NCBI GenBank assembly: GCA_001931905.2
Contig: MSJI02000867.1
Coordinates: 186,001 to 250,000 of the forward strand
Direction of reading: 5' to 3'
Origin: Cladosporium sp. IMV 00045
Taxonomy: Eukaryota > Ascomycota > Dothideomycetes > Cladosporiales > Cladosporiaceae
Length of the DNA: 64,000 nucleotides
Part shown: positions 21,911-31,790 of the stretch, one piece after another
Layout: each line of letters begins with the position of its first letter
Position numbering within the stretch: position 1 is the stretch's first letter
The notes under the pieces: generated by a model
Databases searched by the model: none
Seen by the model: the letters and a program-made list of their open reading frames with translations, nothing else
Told to the model about the DNA's origin: nothing
Translations under genes and position numbers: made by a program

Positions 21911-22690
21911 GTTTGTGTGACGGGTGATAATGGCAGTTGCAGTGAGGGCGGAGAGATATATGGCGGCGGGGGCAGGCAGCAGGCGAGTACTAGCGCGCTT
22001 GGCATTGAGCTGCGCCGCATTCACATGCTGCATTCACATGGTCTACGTCTTGGGCTTTGCCATCTCCTTTTGGCATCGTCGTACCTTGTATTGGGCTCCT
22101 CAGGAAGGAGCACGGAATCGTTGCGGAAAAGTCTATCGAAGAGCCAGGGTCGTACGTCAAGTCTCTCACTCTCTTGCTTAAGAGATCTGATTCTGGACGA
22201 CATATCGATCCAACCAACGCCGTGTCCGGTCATTGTAGTCTGTGGAGCTATGATCCATCTTCGAAAGACAACTACAAACGATCCTCCCGGGCCTCTCGAC
22301 GGAGATGCTTCCATCACGTCTCGATACAGTCAACTCTACCTCTCCCGCGAGACTGGAGAATACATGAGGCTAACCTTTGGCTAGATCCAACGACGAATCA
22401 CGCACGGAACACCTGAGTTGATGTGCGGCGGACACCCATGACAGTCGACCCAAGTTTAGTGGAATGTTGCTGTAGCAATTGAGCACAACGTGCTTGCGGC
22501 ATGATCTGAAGCGACTGAAACGAAGTGTAATACATGGAATACCTCAACGACGCAACGACAAAGACTGACATACGATCGACTACGGCAAGGAGCAATCTAA
22601 GAAAATGTAAGAGAAGGAAGAGCAAGTCCTCGTCCGCACATCGCCTTCAGAGAGCATTCCAGCTATTCGGAACGCAAGACAGCCTCGCAA
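21911..22690. other. Intergenic region
   Basis: Promoter region of the minus-strand gene at 21910 and 3' flank of the secreted-protein gene. No further gene can be supported. Confidence 0.35.
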
Positions 22691-23187
22691 TTAGGCCTTG
22701 CCAATGATCCAGGTCTGACAGCCCTTCCTGCCATACTTTCTCTTGCCGGTTCCATTACCACGGCGGCGATAACTGTCTGCGCACATAGAATAGAGCTGGT
22801 CCATGCAGCTGTGCAGAAGATAGGTCAGTACGTGAACTCATCAACAAGCAGGACATCGCAGATGTAACTTACACTTGCCTGGGAACCCACTGCTTCGGCT
22901 TGCAGCCGCCGTCGATTCTGACGCTGACTCTGCCATCTTTGCTCTGGCCACCCATGTGAGCCTTCGTGCTGGGCACAGTCTAACGAACGAGTCAGCAAGT
23001 TGACAAAACGGCGCCACGGGTCGCTTTTGGGCAGAGATGAACTCACCAAATCCCAAGTCCAACCGCAGAACCGGTTGATGGCTTGGACGATTCTCTTGTC
23101 CCTGTTCCAGCAAGTTCGAAAGTTGCTCTCGGCCATGGCAAGGCCGATGATCGCCAGCATGGCGAAAAGCAAGGGAAGGAAACGCAT
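22691..23187 (-). CDS. Small secreted six-cysteine protein (effector-like)
   Basis: Three exons on the minus strand (23047-23187, 22873-22979, 22691-22808) are separated by introns of 67 and 64 nt with GTGAGT and GTAAGT donors and TTAG and ACAG acceptors. The join gives a 121-residue protein in one unbroken frame. It starts MRFLPLLFAMLAIIGLAMAE, a clear signal peptide with predicted cleavage after AMA. The mature ~101 residues hold six cysteines (TCW, FCG, GGC, QVC, SMC, KGC), compatible with three disulfides, are basic and carry several tryptophans (CGWTWDL, QWVPRQVC, CQTWIIG). No family is known to me. Size, secretion and cysteine content fit a fungal effector or antimicrobial-type secreted protein; that is inference. 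Confidence 0.75.
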
Positions 23188-24079
23188 GTTGAGACCAATT
23201 TGACGATGTTGCAAGAGTTGGATGTCAGAAAGACTTGGAAAGCGAAGAAGGTCAGGCAGAACACATGTATACGTTCGATTTTGAGCATGTCCGCAATTGC
23301 TCGCAAACGGACAATAAGATCTTGCTCCATTGTAGGTATCTTTGTTCGGCGCGCGTGAATTGCTGGCGATAACGAGATTCGTGTGGCATGGTACGAGGCT
23401 GCCTACCGAATATGGGTCTCAATAGGCTTCGCGAGGTATGCAAGCCCTCCCAAAGCGTTCATACAAGCATTACCGCATCGGTTCCAGATCAACCACGTTC
23501 TACTCATTCATTGTGCTTTTTAATGATCTCCAACCGTCGTAACCTCGTAATGTCGCGTTATACTTTCCACGACTCGCTCAACACTCGTGTATCGTTCCCG
23601 CAACGCCAATGATTTTTCTGCATCTATCTTCAACTAGCGCCTTGAATTTATATCTTTAGTCCTGAGATACGGTGATAATGGATAGATGCCATCTCCTGGT
23701 TCAAGAAAATCGTGGATGGATCGATGATCTGATGTAGCTGCGCTTTATGAAACCATTTGAATTGGCATGTCAGGCTGAAGCCCGCAAGTTCTTGTCTCCC
23801 AGGGTGCCATTCGTCATACTTTTGACTGGTGTCGATGATACTATCGTCGTCAGCTATAGTAGATTATTGTCATTCATGCGGTATATCGTGTTTCTCAACA
23901 ATGTGTAATAGGCCATAACAATGGCATCAAAAGCGGCACCTCAGTGAAGTCAGTATTCACAGCACCAGCTGCTGGCTGCTCGACTTTCACATGTCAAATT
24001 TGCCACCACTTCGCCCTAGCGCGTAAACCTCAACCACAAACCCCTTCTACACAATTCTCACGAATATATTCGACGCCGC
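23188..24079. other. Intergenic region between divergent genes
   Basis: This is the shared upstream region of the small secreted protein gene (minus) and RING/IBR copy B (plus). It is A/T-richer than the flanks. No gene or RNA is recognised. Confidence 0.35.
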
Positions 24080-24165
24080 CGACACCAGCACCAGCAGCAG
24101 CACCAACACCAGCACCAGCACAGCAGCAGCAACATCAACAGCAACAGCAGCAACAACAACAACAA
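24080..24165 (+). repeat. CAG/CAA-type trinucleotide repeat in the leader of RING/IBR copy B
   Basis: A run of imperfect CAG, CAC and CAA triplets ends two bases before the start codon of the RING/IBR gene at 24167. It lies in the probable 5' UTR. Read in frame with an upstream start it would encode a Pro/Ala/Gln tract, but that frame differs from the gene's. Confidence 0.75.
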
Positions 24166-24166
24166 C

Positions 24167-26112
24167 ATGGCGACTGCACCGCCACCCTCCCCGCCAACCT
24201 GGTCCTGCGCGGTCTGCGACCAGGAGATGGCGGCGGGGGCGCGTGCAGTCCCCATCCACGCGGCCGCAGACGAGGCTCCCCCTCTCGTCTGCGTGCCCTG
24301 TCTGCACGAGAGATTCTCCTCCGCAATGGAGAGAGAATACGACTACCCGGTGGCCTGGGGAGCAGCCACCATCCACCCGCGGGACTTCCCCGATTTGTTC
24401 GACGGGGAGTTCCTGGCGGCATATGCGCGCGCCGAGTCTCAGTACCAGACGCCGGCGAACAAGCGCGTATACTGCACGTCCGCGGGTGGATGTGGGATGT
24501 TCCTGGGAGAGAGGTGCATTGCGCCGGAGAAGACGGTCTGGTGCAATTGCGTGGTGGAGTGGTGTCTGGCCTGCGGTGGGAAGTGGGAGGGACTGCATCA
24601 ATGCCAGCCCGAGCAGATGCAGCAGGAGAGAGAGAAGGCCCTGGAAGGCCTGGAGAAGGGGAAGGACTACCAGAAGTGTCCTGGAGAGGGCTGCGGCATG
24701 ATCATCGAGCTGGCAGAGGCTTGCAACTCTGGTAAGTGTGGACCATGATCTACTCGTTCATTAAAAGCGTTACTAACTCACATCTCCAGTCCTCTGCAAG
24801 TGCGGCCTGGAATTCTGCTACCTTTGCGGCGAAGCGGCCAAAGAATGGTCCGACCACTGGGATAAGAAAGACGATGGCAGTGGGTGCCCCAAATGGGGCA
24901 GCAGAGAGACCGGGAACTTCGAAGAAGACCTTTCCGACGACGACGACGACGACATTCCAGAGGAGCTGCTCGAGGATGGACCCTTGGAGCCTGGGTTTAT
25001 CGCCAGATGGGAGAACGGCCGTCAAGTCATATTCATGGGGAATCGCGAGAATGGGCACGAACACGCCGGCATCAACCCAGCGCAGGTGGTAGAGGTTTGG
25101 GAGCAGGGAGCAGGAGGCCTTACGAGTTTCAATTTCCAGCGCTGGACCTGGTACCTGGCAATGCAGGTCGGTGGCGTCGAACGAGATGTGGAGCATCAGA
25201 GAATGGCTTGCGCCTCATCCCAGAGAAGCAGAGCGCGACATTGCGATTCTACTGGAAGCCATGGTCACCTGGGCGCCGTTTGTGCGCGACGACATCAGTA
25301 ACATGCACTGGAACGCGATCGTACAGACCCAGAACCAGTGGGGGGTGACCGACGACTGGCTGAGGGATGTTTCTGTCGCTGCCAGGAACAGAGGAGCTCT
25401 CGAGGCGTTCTTGGGCGGTCCGTTACCGCTGCTCAGATTGGACAACCTCTTCAACATCGCCGACGAAGCCAACAGTCGTGCAGGAGCTCGGTGGGCGCAG
25501 GACACCAACGCCTGGGCTCTGGCTTACGATCAAGGTGCCACCAACATGGATTTCTTCCCAGGAATGGCGATCTTCGACGTCGGGCCCGACGATGTGGTGG
25601 CAAGGAGACCAGCGCGATACAACATCAGGGAGATGGAGATGTTCCGCGGACTTGAAGCATTGCAGTTCTGCCGGCTGCACGGTAACGCTCTTCTGGTCTT
25701 TCCGCGCAATGGCGCAATTGTCCTGGAAGACTGGCTTCACGATCCTGAGCGCGCCGTGATGCGACCGCCATGGCCATTTGACTGGCGTGAGCAGCCAGCA
25801 GGAGGTCAGGTCAATGCACAGGGAGCGATTCCTATGCAGCCAGCAATGCCCATGCAACAAGACGCCCAGGAGGTCAGACCAGGGTGGGAGAACTACCTGC
25901 TGAGCCTCCATGGCCTGCTGCCGCGTGAAGGACAGGCTCTTTTCTGGTGGTTCATCTGGTTCTTCGTCTGCGTAGGTAACATGTTGACCATTCCCGTGTT
26001 GCGTGCTTACGACCGTCCCGAGAACGAGGCAGTCGTTGCAGAGCCGGAACTGCCATGGTCTGACGATGAGGAGATGGAGCAGAACAGAGCCCCTGTCATA
26101 AGATGGGCTTGA
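24167..26112 (+). CDS. RING/IBR (RBR-like) zinc-finger protein, copy B, with C-terminal membrane segment
   Basis: Exon 1 is 24167-24731. A 58-nt intron (GTAAGT...TCTCCAG) leads to an exon from 24790, and the final coding stretch runs to 26112 in another frame. The switch occurs near 25166-25186 and needs either an unusual intron (for example 25086-25185, 100 nt, weak donor) or a 1-nt-type frameshift. The protein shows a first finger (CAVC near 14-17, CVPC), then CTSAGGC, WCNC-x5-WCLAC, and CPGEGC...ACNSVLCKC...FCYLC. The GC-x-H of active RBR ligases is replaced by AC-N-S, so the usual catalytic histidine neighbour is missing. An acidic DDDDDD patch follows. Near the C-terminus FWWFIWFFVCVGNMLTIPVL is a good transmembrane segment. 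It is paralogous to the gene at 17470-18872 (shared W-C-x2-C start, WG...DF...EAQY spacing). Confidence 0.7.
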
Positions 26113-27755
26113 TTTTGGAAAAAGAGCAACACCTTCAAGCGACTGTGGAAGTAATTATGTTCTTCAGTAGAACCGTTGAGTTGTTATTATGAAATGAACA
26201 AATGTCGCGTATGCTTGGCTTGCCGTTGTATTGACTCTCGGAGATGGAGCCGAGCAAACTTGGCCTTGTACTAATCAGACAACGCGATCGCCGGAATGCT
26301 TGACGGCACTCGTCGGAACGATCAACATCACGTGTTTCTCTTTGTTTTTGCTATTGACATCCGTATCCGGCGGATTGCCATTTTGTCACTACCCGACCTC
26401 GCCGACCTGCCGCCTCCAACAACCCGATCTCCCTCACCGGACGGCTCTAAAATGCTCTCCACCTGCCCAGACAGGCCCACATGGGCGGCTAGATGGACGT
26501 CTTCATTGCTGGTCCATGCGAACTTGCCATGTTACCATGGCCTGGGCGCTGGCGGCGATGAGAAAAATCTCGCAAAGGGCTGAATGGGGCATGACAGGCA
26601 TCTTGGCAAGGCGCTGGCCGAAGGATCTGTTGTGATGCTTTGCAACATGCTTGCTGATGGCCAAGGCGAGGATTTTCCTTGTGCCACCGCCGTCATCGAC
26701 CAAGCTTTTTCTTGACTAGTGAGGTGTTCTCTTATACATCGTGATGCAATTGTATGTTCTCGCATGAAGGATTGTGAAGACAAAGATTTGAACATAGACG
26801 ACATGAGCCGTAGATAGATGAGAACTCAGACAACCAAACATCAGAGAGCCCCCACAGGCCATGAGGCTCCCCATCAATACCCCATCGCCGATGTTTCCCA
26901 CCCAGTTTTCGTCCGCACGGGGATTTTGGGGAAGAAGTCAAAGAGATGCGCATTGACGCGGCCAGCTCCAGTTCAAACCGCTCACGACCGCTCCCAGCGT
27001 AAGCCAAGCACAAACTCTGCTCTGCCGATCATCCACCTTAGCATCTGCTTTTTGCTTACTAGGAATTGCTATTCTTCGGTATGTGCCATCTACGAGATTG
27101 ATCATGCGCGCGATCTGGCATTGTTCTCTCGCCACTTGCGTGAGAGTGACGTCTACGTTCGACATGCTGGACGTTCTTGGAAGCAGTTCTTTCCGGTCAT
27201 TTCCAGCCTAGCAACAGCGAAGATGCACCTCACAACGGCTTTAATCGCGCCCATCAGATTAAGCATGACAAGACGGCGCAAGACGAGCCAAGACCCTCTC
27301 GACATCTACCTCGTGGCGCAACCTTGCCGCCTTAGCGCGTATCCGGAGACTTCATGTGGAGTATCCGGCCGTGGAGGAGCACACCAGGCCACTCATGGCC
27401 TTTCTCTCTGACGATCTCATGATTTTACATCTCGACTCACTCGCGGAGTAGCCGATCTTCACCAGCTGAGACACGTCATGGCGCGTGCAACCCGGACAGC
27501 CAGTGGGAAACGGCGGCTACCAGAGCTAGACGGCAGGTAAGAAGAGTGAGAAAGAATCGGCTTGATGTGTAAGACCCTTCTGTTCTTGTTTTCTTTCTCA
27601 TCTTCCCTCTATTCCCTCAATTTCACCGTCGCGTGGCATCCTTGTCCTGTCATCTAGATAGCCAGGTCGCAATTGGTGTAGACAAACGATAGACACGACG
27701 CTCATAGCAGCGCTCGTCTCTCAAACTTCTCACCACAACGCAGCAAGCACTCACC
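26113..27755. other. Intergenic region upstream of the MFS transporter
   Basis: Open frames of up to ~197 codons (26818-27411, plus) occur but show no domain, biased composition or start context. The last ~250 bases are CT-rich and are the probable transporter promoter and leader. Confidence 0.35.
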
Positions 27756-29670
27756 ATGCCTGCGCGCTTCAACGACGAGCCGGCGCAGGTCATGGGCCAG
27801 GCTGATCTCGAGCGCGCCAACACCAAGCTTGAAGGTCGCGACGAGGAGAAGGACGACTCCGAGGATGGCATCGCCAGCAAGCCTCGCGAATCGACCGCCA
27901 CTGGCAACGGCAACGGCGAAAAGCTCGAGCAGATGGGCACTTACGACAAGTACGAGATCAGCGAAGAGGACTGCTACGAAGAGCTGGGCTATTGCTTCCC
28001 CAAAGCGAAGAAATGGTACATCGTCACCATCATCTTCTGGGTCCAGGTGTCCATGAACTTCAACACTTCGCTATACTCCAACGCAATCGGCGGCATTTCC
28101 GAGGAGTTTGGCGTCAGTCTTCAAGGTGCCCGCTGTGGTGCCATGATCTTCCTTGTCACATACGCCTTTGGTTGTGAGCTTTGGGCTCCCTGGTCTGAGG
28201 AGTTTGGTCGCTGGCCTATCCTCCAGCTCTCCATGTTCCTGGTCAACATTTGGCAACTTCCCGTGGCCCTCGCGCCCAACTTTGCGACCATCATGGTCGG
28301 TCGCGCTCTTGGTGGTCTTTCCACTGCTGGTGGCTCTGTCACCCTTGGTATGATCGCCGATATGTGGGAGGCGGAGACTCAGCAATACGCTGTCGCCTAC
28401 GTCGTCTTCTCGTCCGTCTTTGGTTCAGTGCTTGGACCTATCGTCGGTGGTTTCTGCGAGCAATACCTCCACTGGACGTAAGTTACATTTAGCTCCTCAA
28501 TATTTTTCGACCCAGGCTAACATTTTTCGCAGATGGTGTATCTGGATCCAGCTCATCTTCGGTGGCTTCATCCAAGCCGTCCACTTCTTTACCGTGCCTG
28601 AGACTCGCACTACCATCATGATGAACCGCATCGCCAAGAAGCGCAGAAAGGAGGATCCGACTGCCAACGTCTGGGGCCCCGACGAGCTTGTTCCCTTCAA
28701 GGATCGCTTCAGCGTCAAGGAGATTCTCATCACCTGGATCCGCCCCTTCAAAATGTTCCTGACCGAGCCCATTGTGCTTGTCTTGTCCCTCCTTTCTGGT
28801 TTCTCCGACGCTCTGATCTTCATGTTCATTCAGTCCTTCGCCATCGTCTACGAGCAATGGGATTTCCAAACCTTCGAAGTCGGCTTGGCCTTCCTGTCCA
28901 TCGGTGTCGGCTACGTGATCGCATGGGCTGCGTTCATCCCCGCCATCTGGCGCAACAAGAAAGAGCGCGCCGAGAAGCCCGACAGCGAGCGTGCTCAGTA
29001 CGAGTCCCGTCTGTGGTTCCTGCTCTACACTGCGCCCTGCCTACCCATCGGCCTCTTCGGCTTCGCCTGGACGATCCAAGGCCCACCAATCCACTGGATG
29101 GGCAGCATGGTGTTCGCCGCCATCGTCGGTATCGCCAACTACGCCATCTACATGGCCACCATCGACTACATGATTTGCGCATACGGACCCTACTCCGCCT
29201 CCGCCACCGGTGGCAACGGTTGGGCTCGTGACTTCCTCGCCGGTGTGCTCACCGTGCCAGCAACACCGTACTTCGAGAATATCGGCGCCGACGTCGGCCG
29301 TAACCTCGAATACGCCTCCACGATCCTGGCCTGCATCAGTTTCGTGCTCGTCATCGCCGTCTACGTCGTCTACTGGAAAGGTCCCGTTCTGCGCAAGCGC
29401 TCTCCCTTCGCCCAGCAGCTCGCCGGTGCACGCGAGGAGCAGGGCACTGGTGGTCGCAGGCTGTCCTACATCTCCTACGGCGGCAGCGACAGGCGCAGAA
29501 GTCTCGACTCGCAGACTGCGCGCCGCCCGACTGGCCCGCCTAGGTCTTACAGCCAGAGCCAGAGGTTCTTCGGCGAGACTAGGGTTACGCCCAGAGGCAC
29601 CCCGAGCGCCAGCCGTGCTAACTCGGTCACGAGGCAGGCGGCGAGCCGGAATGCGAGTGTTGCTCGCTAA
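27756..29670 (+). CDS. MFS transporter, DHA1/polyamine-drug type
   Basis: Exons 27756-28477 and 28533-29670 (55-nt intron, GTAAGT...CGCAG) give 619 residues. A hydrophilic acidic N-terminus (about 85 residues) precedes 12 predicted membrane segments. Seen motifs: the loop 2-3 signature region (APWSEEFGRWPI), RALGGLSTAGGS in TM4, and GPIVGGFCEQYLHW near TM5, all typical of DHA1 drug:H+ antiporters related to Tpo1/Flu1. The central loop is basic (MNRIAKKRRKEDP). The C-terminal tail is Ser/Arg-rich with repeated RRRS/RSYS sites likely to be phosphorylated. It would export small molecules such as polyamines or toxic compounds at the plasma membrane; the substrate is not determined. Confidence 0.9.
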
Positions 29671-30239
29671 GCTTGGATGAAGAGGTGGAGGAAGGGGTTG
29701 AGGATATGGTTGTGTTCGGTTGGTGAGAGGGAGAGATGAAGAGACGTGTAAAAACTTCCGTACTATCTTGTAATTTGTATCGAAAGATACTTCTTTTCTC
29801 TGAAGACACACTCTCAAATCTCAATCGAAGTACAATAAGCGTTGACCGCGGATTCGACCAACTCTCCGTCAGCCACTCATGCTCATTCATCCCTCGAATT
29901 GCATTTCAGCGTGCACGGCCACAACCACGTCTCGAACGGCGCAAATGCTCCACGATCTGGACTCTGGATATTTCTTAAGCTCACGCAGCAAGTCTGTGTA
30001 CCTGGATCGTTAAGACCCCATGACAAAACATGCGCAGGGAGCGATACTCGAACCACAGACCCTAACTCTATGTACCCCAAATGGAAGTGAACAGACCCTC
30101 AAACTGCGCACATCCGCAACTTGCTCGGCGCAGTGCCTTTGCTGCCACGCCAGTACTGGTTGCTCTACGTACAAAAGAAGAATACCTCATCATCTAGGAG
30201 CATTTTGAGAATGTTGGGAGCAACAAAAGCAAAATGATA
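29671..30239. other. Intergenic region with a tRNA-like relic
   Basis: It holds the 3' flank of the MFS gene. At 30031-30110 a 7-bp inverted repeat (TGCGCAG...CTGCGCA) encloses about 66 nt containing GGTTCGA on the minus strand. That recalls a tRNA acceptor stem and B-box, but the D- and T-arms do not fold. No coding gene is seen. Confidence 0.35.
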
Positions 30240-30314
30240 TGGTCAATACGAGGGTCGAACTCGCGACCTTGGCGTTATTAGCACCACGCTCTAAACCAAC
30301 TGAGCTAATCGACC
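30240..30314 (-). tRNA. tRNA-Ile (anticodon AAT)
   Basis: On the minus strand a complete cloverleaf forms. The acceptor is GGTCGAT with ATTGACC, the D-arm is GCTC...GAGC, and the anticodon stem TGGTG/CGCCA encloses loop CTAATAA (anticodon AAT). The T-arm is GCGAG-TTCGACC-CTCGT. No intron. The sequence is close to standard eukaryotic tRNA-Ile(AAU). Confidence 0.93.
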
Positions 30315-30870
30315 AGGTCTTATCAATGGAATTGATGAAGATTTGGCTGGCACAAGGTATTATATTGCTTTTCAATAACGCCGTCTCGACAATCGTCAAC
30401 CGCTTGCAAACTTGATGCCAACAGAATCACATCCTCGATTCCTCTCGAAGACTTCAATATCCATGATCCTCTAACGGATGTAAGAGAGAGCAGACGGTGA
30501 GTAGGCACTTGAGCTCAATGGCGGCCGGCTTCGTGTTGCTAGGTATTGGAGCTCGAAGTCTGCGCAGCAGCTTTGAGCGGAACGAGGACACCCGTCAACA
30601 TCAATTCATGGTCGACTTCGAAACATTCTCATTGTCAGATTATGTTTCCTTAATTTGATAACGATGTTCCGACAACTGGATTGGTATGGCCAGCAGCTGA
30701 TTCTAACAATGCATAAGGTATCTAAGCCAAAGATCAACATGCGCCGAGACCGGAGTGCGATATCGGCAACTTGACTTGTGTATTGTAGACCAAGACCTCG
30801 GCATCCGCCTCTACAAGTAGGTTGATTCGGACTGCAGTATCTCAGTAGACAGGTGAAGATTGCCAACAAA
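30315..30870. other. Intergenic region upstream of the methyltransferase
   Basis: No gene seen. It contains the putative 5' flank of the tRNA-Ile gene and the promoter of the methyltransferase. Confidence 0.35.
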
Positions 30871-31686
30871 ATGGCTACCGAGCGCGCCACTTACTCACAT
30901 GGTCACCACGAATCAGTGGTCAAAACTCACGCCCGCAGAACGGCACAGGACTCCGCCGCGTTTCTCCTCCCTCACATCAAACCCACAGATAAGATTCTCG
31001 ACTTGGGCTCTGGACCAGGCTCCATCACCATCGACCTGGCAGTAGTAGCTCACCAAGGCGAGGTGATCGGTGGCGATCAATCAGCGGAAGTGGTGCGACA
31101 AGCACAACGCCTAGCAGAAGAGCGGAAAGTGAAGAATGTCTCTTTCCAGCAAATGGATGGCAACCAACTCCCCTTCGACGATGGCACGTTCGACATCGTC
31201 TTCAGCCATCAAACCCTGCAACACGTCGGCAATCCCGTGGACATGCTTCAGGAGATGCGCCGCGTCACCAGACCAGGCGGCATAGTCGCAGCCCGAGATG
31301 CCGATTACAAATCATTCGCTTGGTTCCCGGAGCATCCTGGTCTCGATCGGTGGATGTCAGTGTATCAGCAAGTCGCGAAAGCCAACGGCGCTCAGCCGAA
31401 CGGAGGGAGGTATCTCCCAGCGTGGGCGAGGAGTGCGGGTTTCGCAAGCGAAGATGTGAAGTTCTCGTGGGATGTTTGGAACTACCAAGGAGATCAGGGC
31501 AAGACGTTCGGCGCTGCTTGGGTGGATCGTACGCTGCATTCGAGTTATGCGAGTGGTGCGAAGAAGCATGGTCTTGCTTCTGATGAGGAGTTGCAGGAGA
31601 TCTCGAGGGCGTGGGATGAGTGGAGCAGGAGTGAGGATTGTTTTATTGTGATTCCTAGCGGCGAGATCTTGTGTCGTGTGCGATGA
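30871..31686 (+). CDS. Class I SAM-dependent methyltransferase (UbiE/COQ5-like fold)
   Basis: A 271-residue single-exon protein starting MATERATYSHGHHESVVKTH. Motif I is ILDLGSGPGSITIDLA (about 43-58). An acidic residue after the second strand (GGDQS) binds the ribose. Later motifs are FDIVFSHQTLQHVGNP and RVTRPGGIVAARDAD. Absence of an N-terminal targeting signal suggests a cytosolic enzyme rather than mitochondrial COQ5. The substrate (small molecule, possibly secondary metabolite or arsenical) cannot be deduced. The start at 30871 was preferred to an in-frame ATG six codons upstream because the family homology begins around here; either is possible. Confidence 0.85.
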   Translation: MATERATYSHGHHESVVKTHARRTAQDSAAFLLPHIKPTDKILDLGSGPGSITIDLAVVAHQGEVIGGDQSAEVVRQAQRLAEERKVKNVSFQQMDGNQLPFDDGTFDIVFSHQTLQHVGNPVDMLQEMRRVTRPGGIVAARDADYKSFAWFPEHPGLDRWMSVYQQVAKANGAQPNGGRYLPAWARSAGFASEDVKFSWDVWNYQGDQGKTFGAAWVDRTLHSSYASGAKKHGLASDEELQEISRAWDEWSRSEDCFIVIPSGEILCRVR

Positions 31687-31790
31687 GCAGGTCGCGACCG
31701 CGGAAGCTTTCATGGATTACGAGTCTCATTGCTGATTAGATCAAATGCCCAGATGCTTCACCTATTTACACCGTCGACTAGAACACTAGC

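Noticed and set aside
20954..22384. 476-codon plus-strand open frame
   Set aside because: It covers the minus-strand IRN-IY type gene in antisense; the product is Val/Gly/Leu-rich and shows no family, while the minus-strand protein matches a known pattern.
26818..27411. 197-codon plus-strand frame
   Set aside because: No recognisable motif or leader; adjoining frames are equally open.
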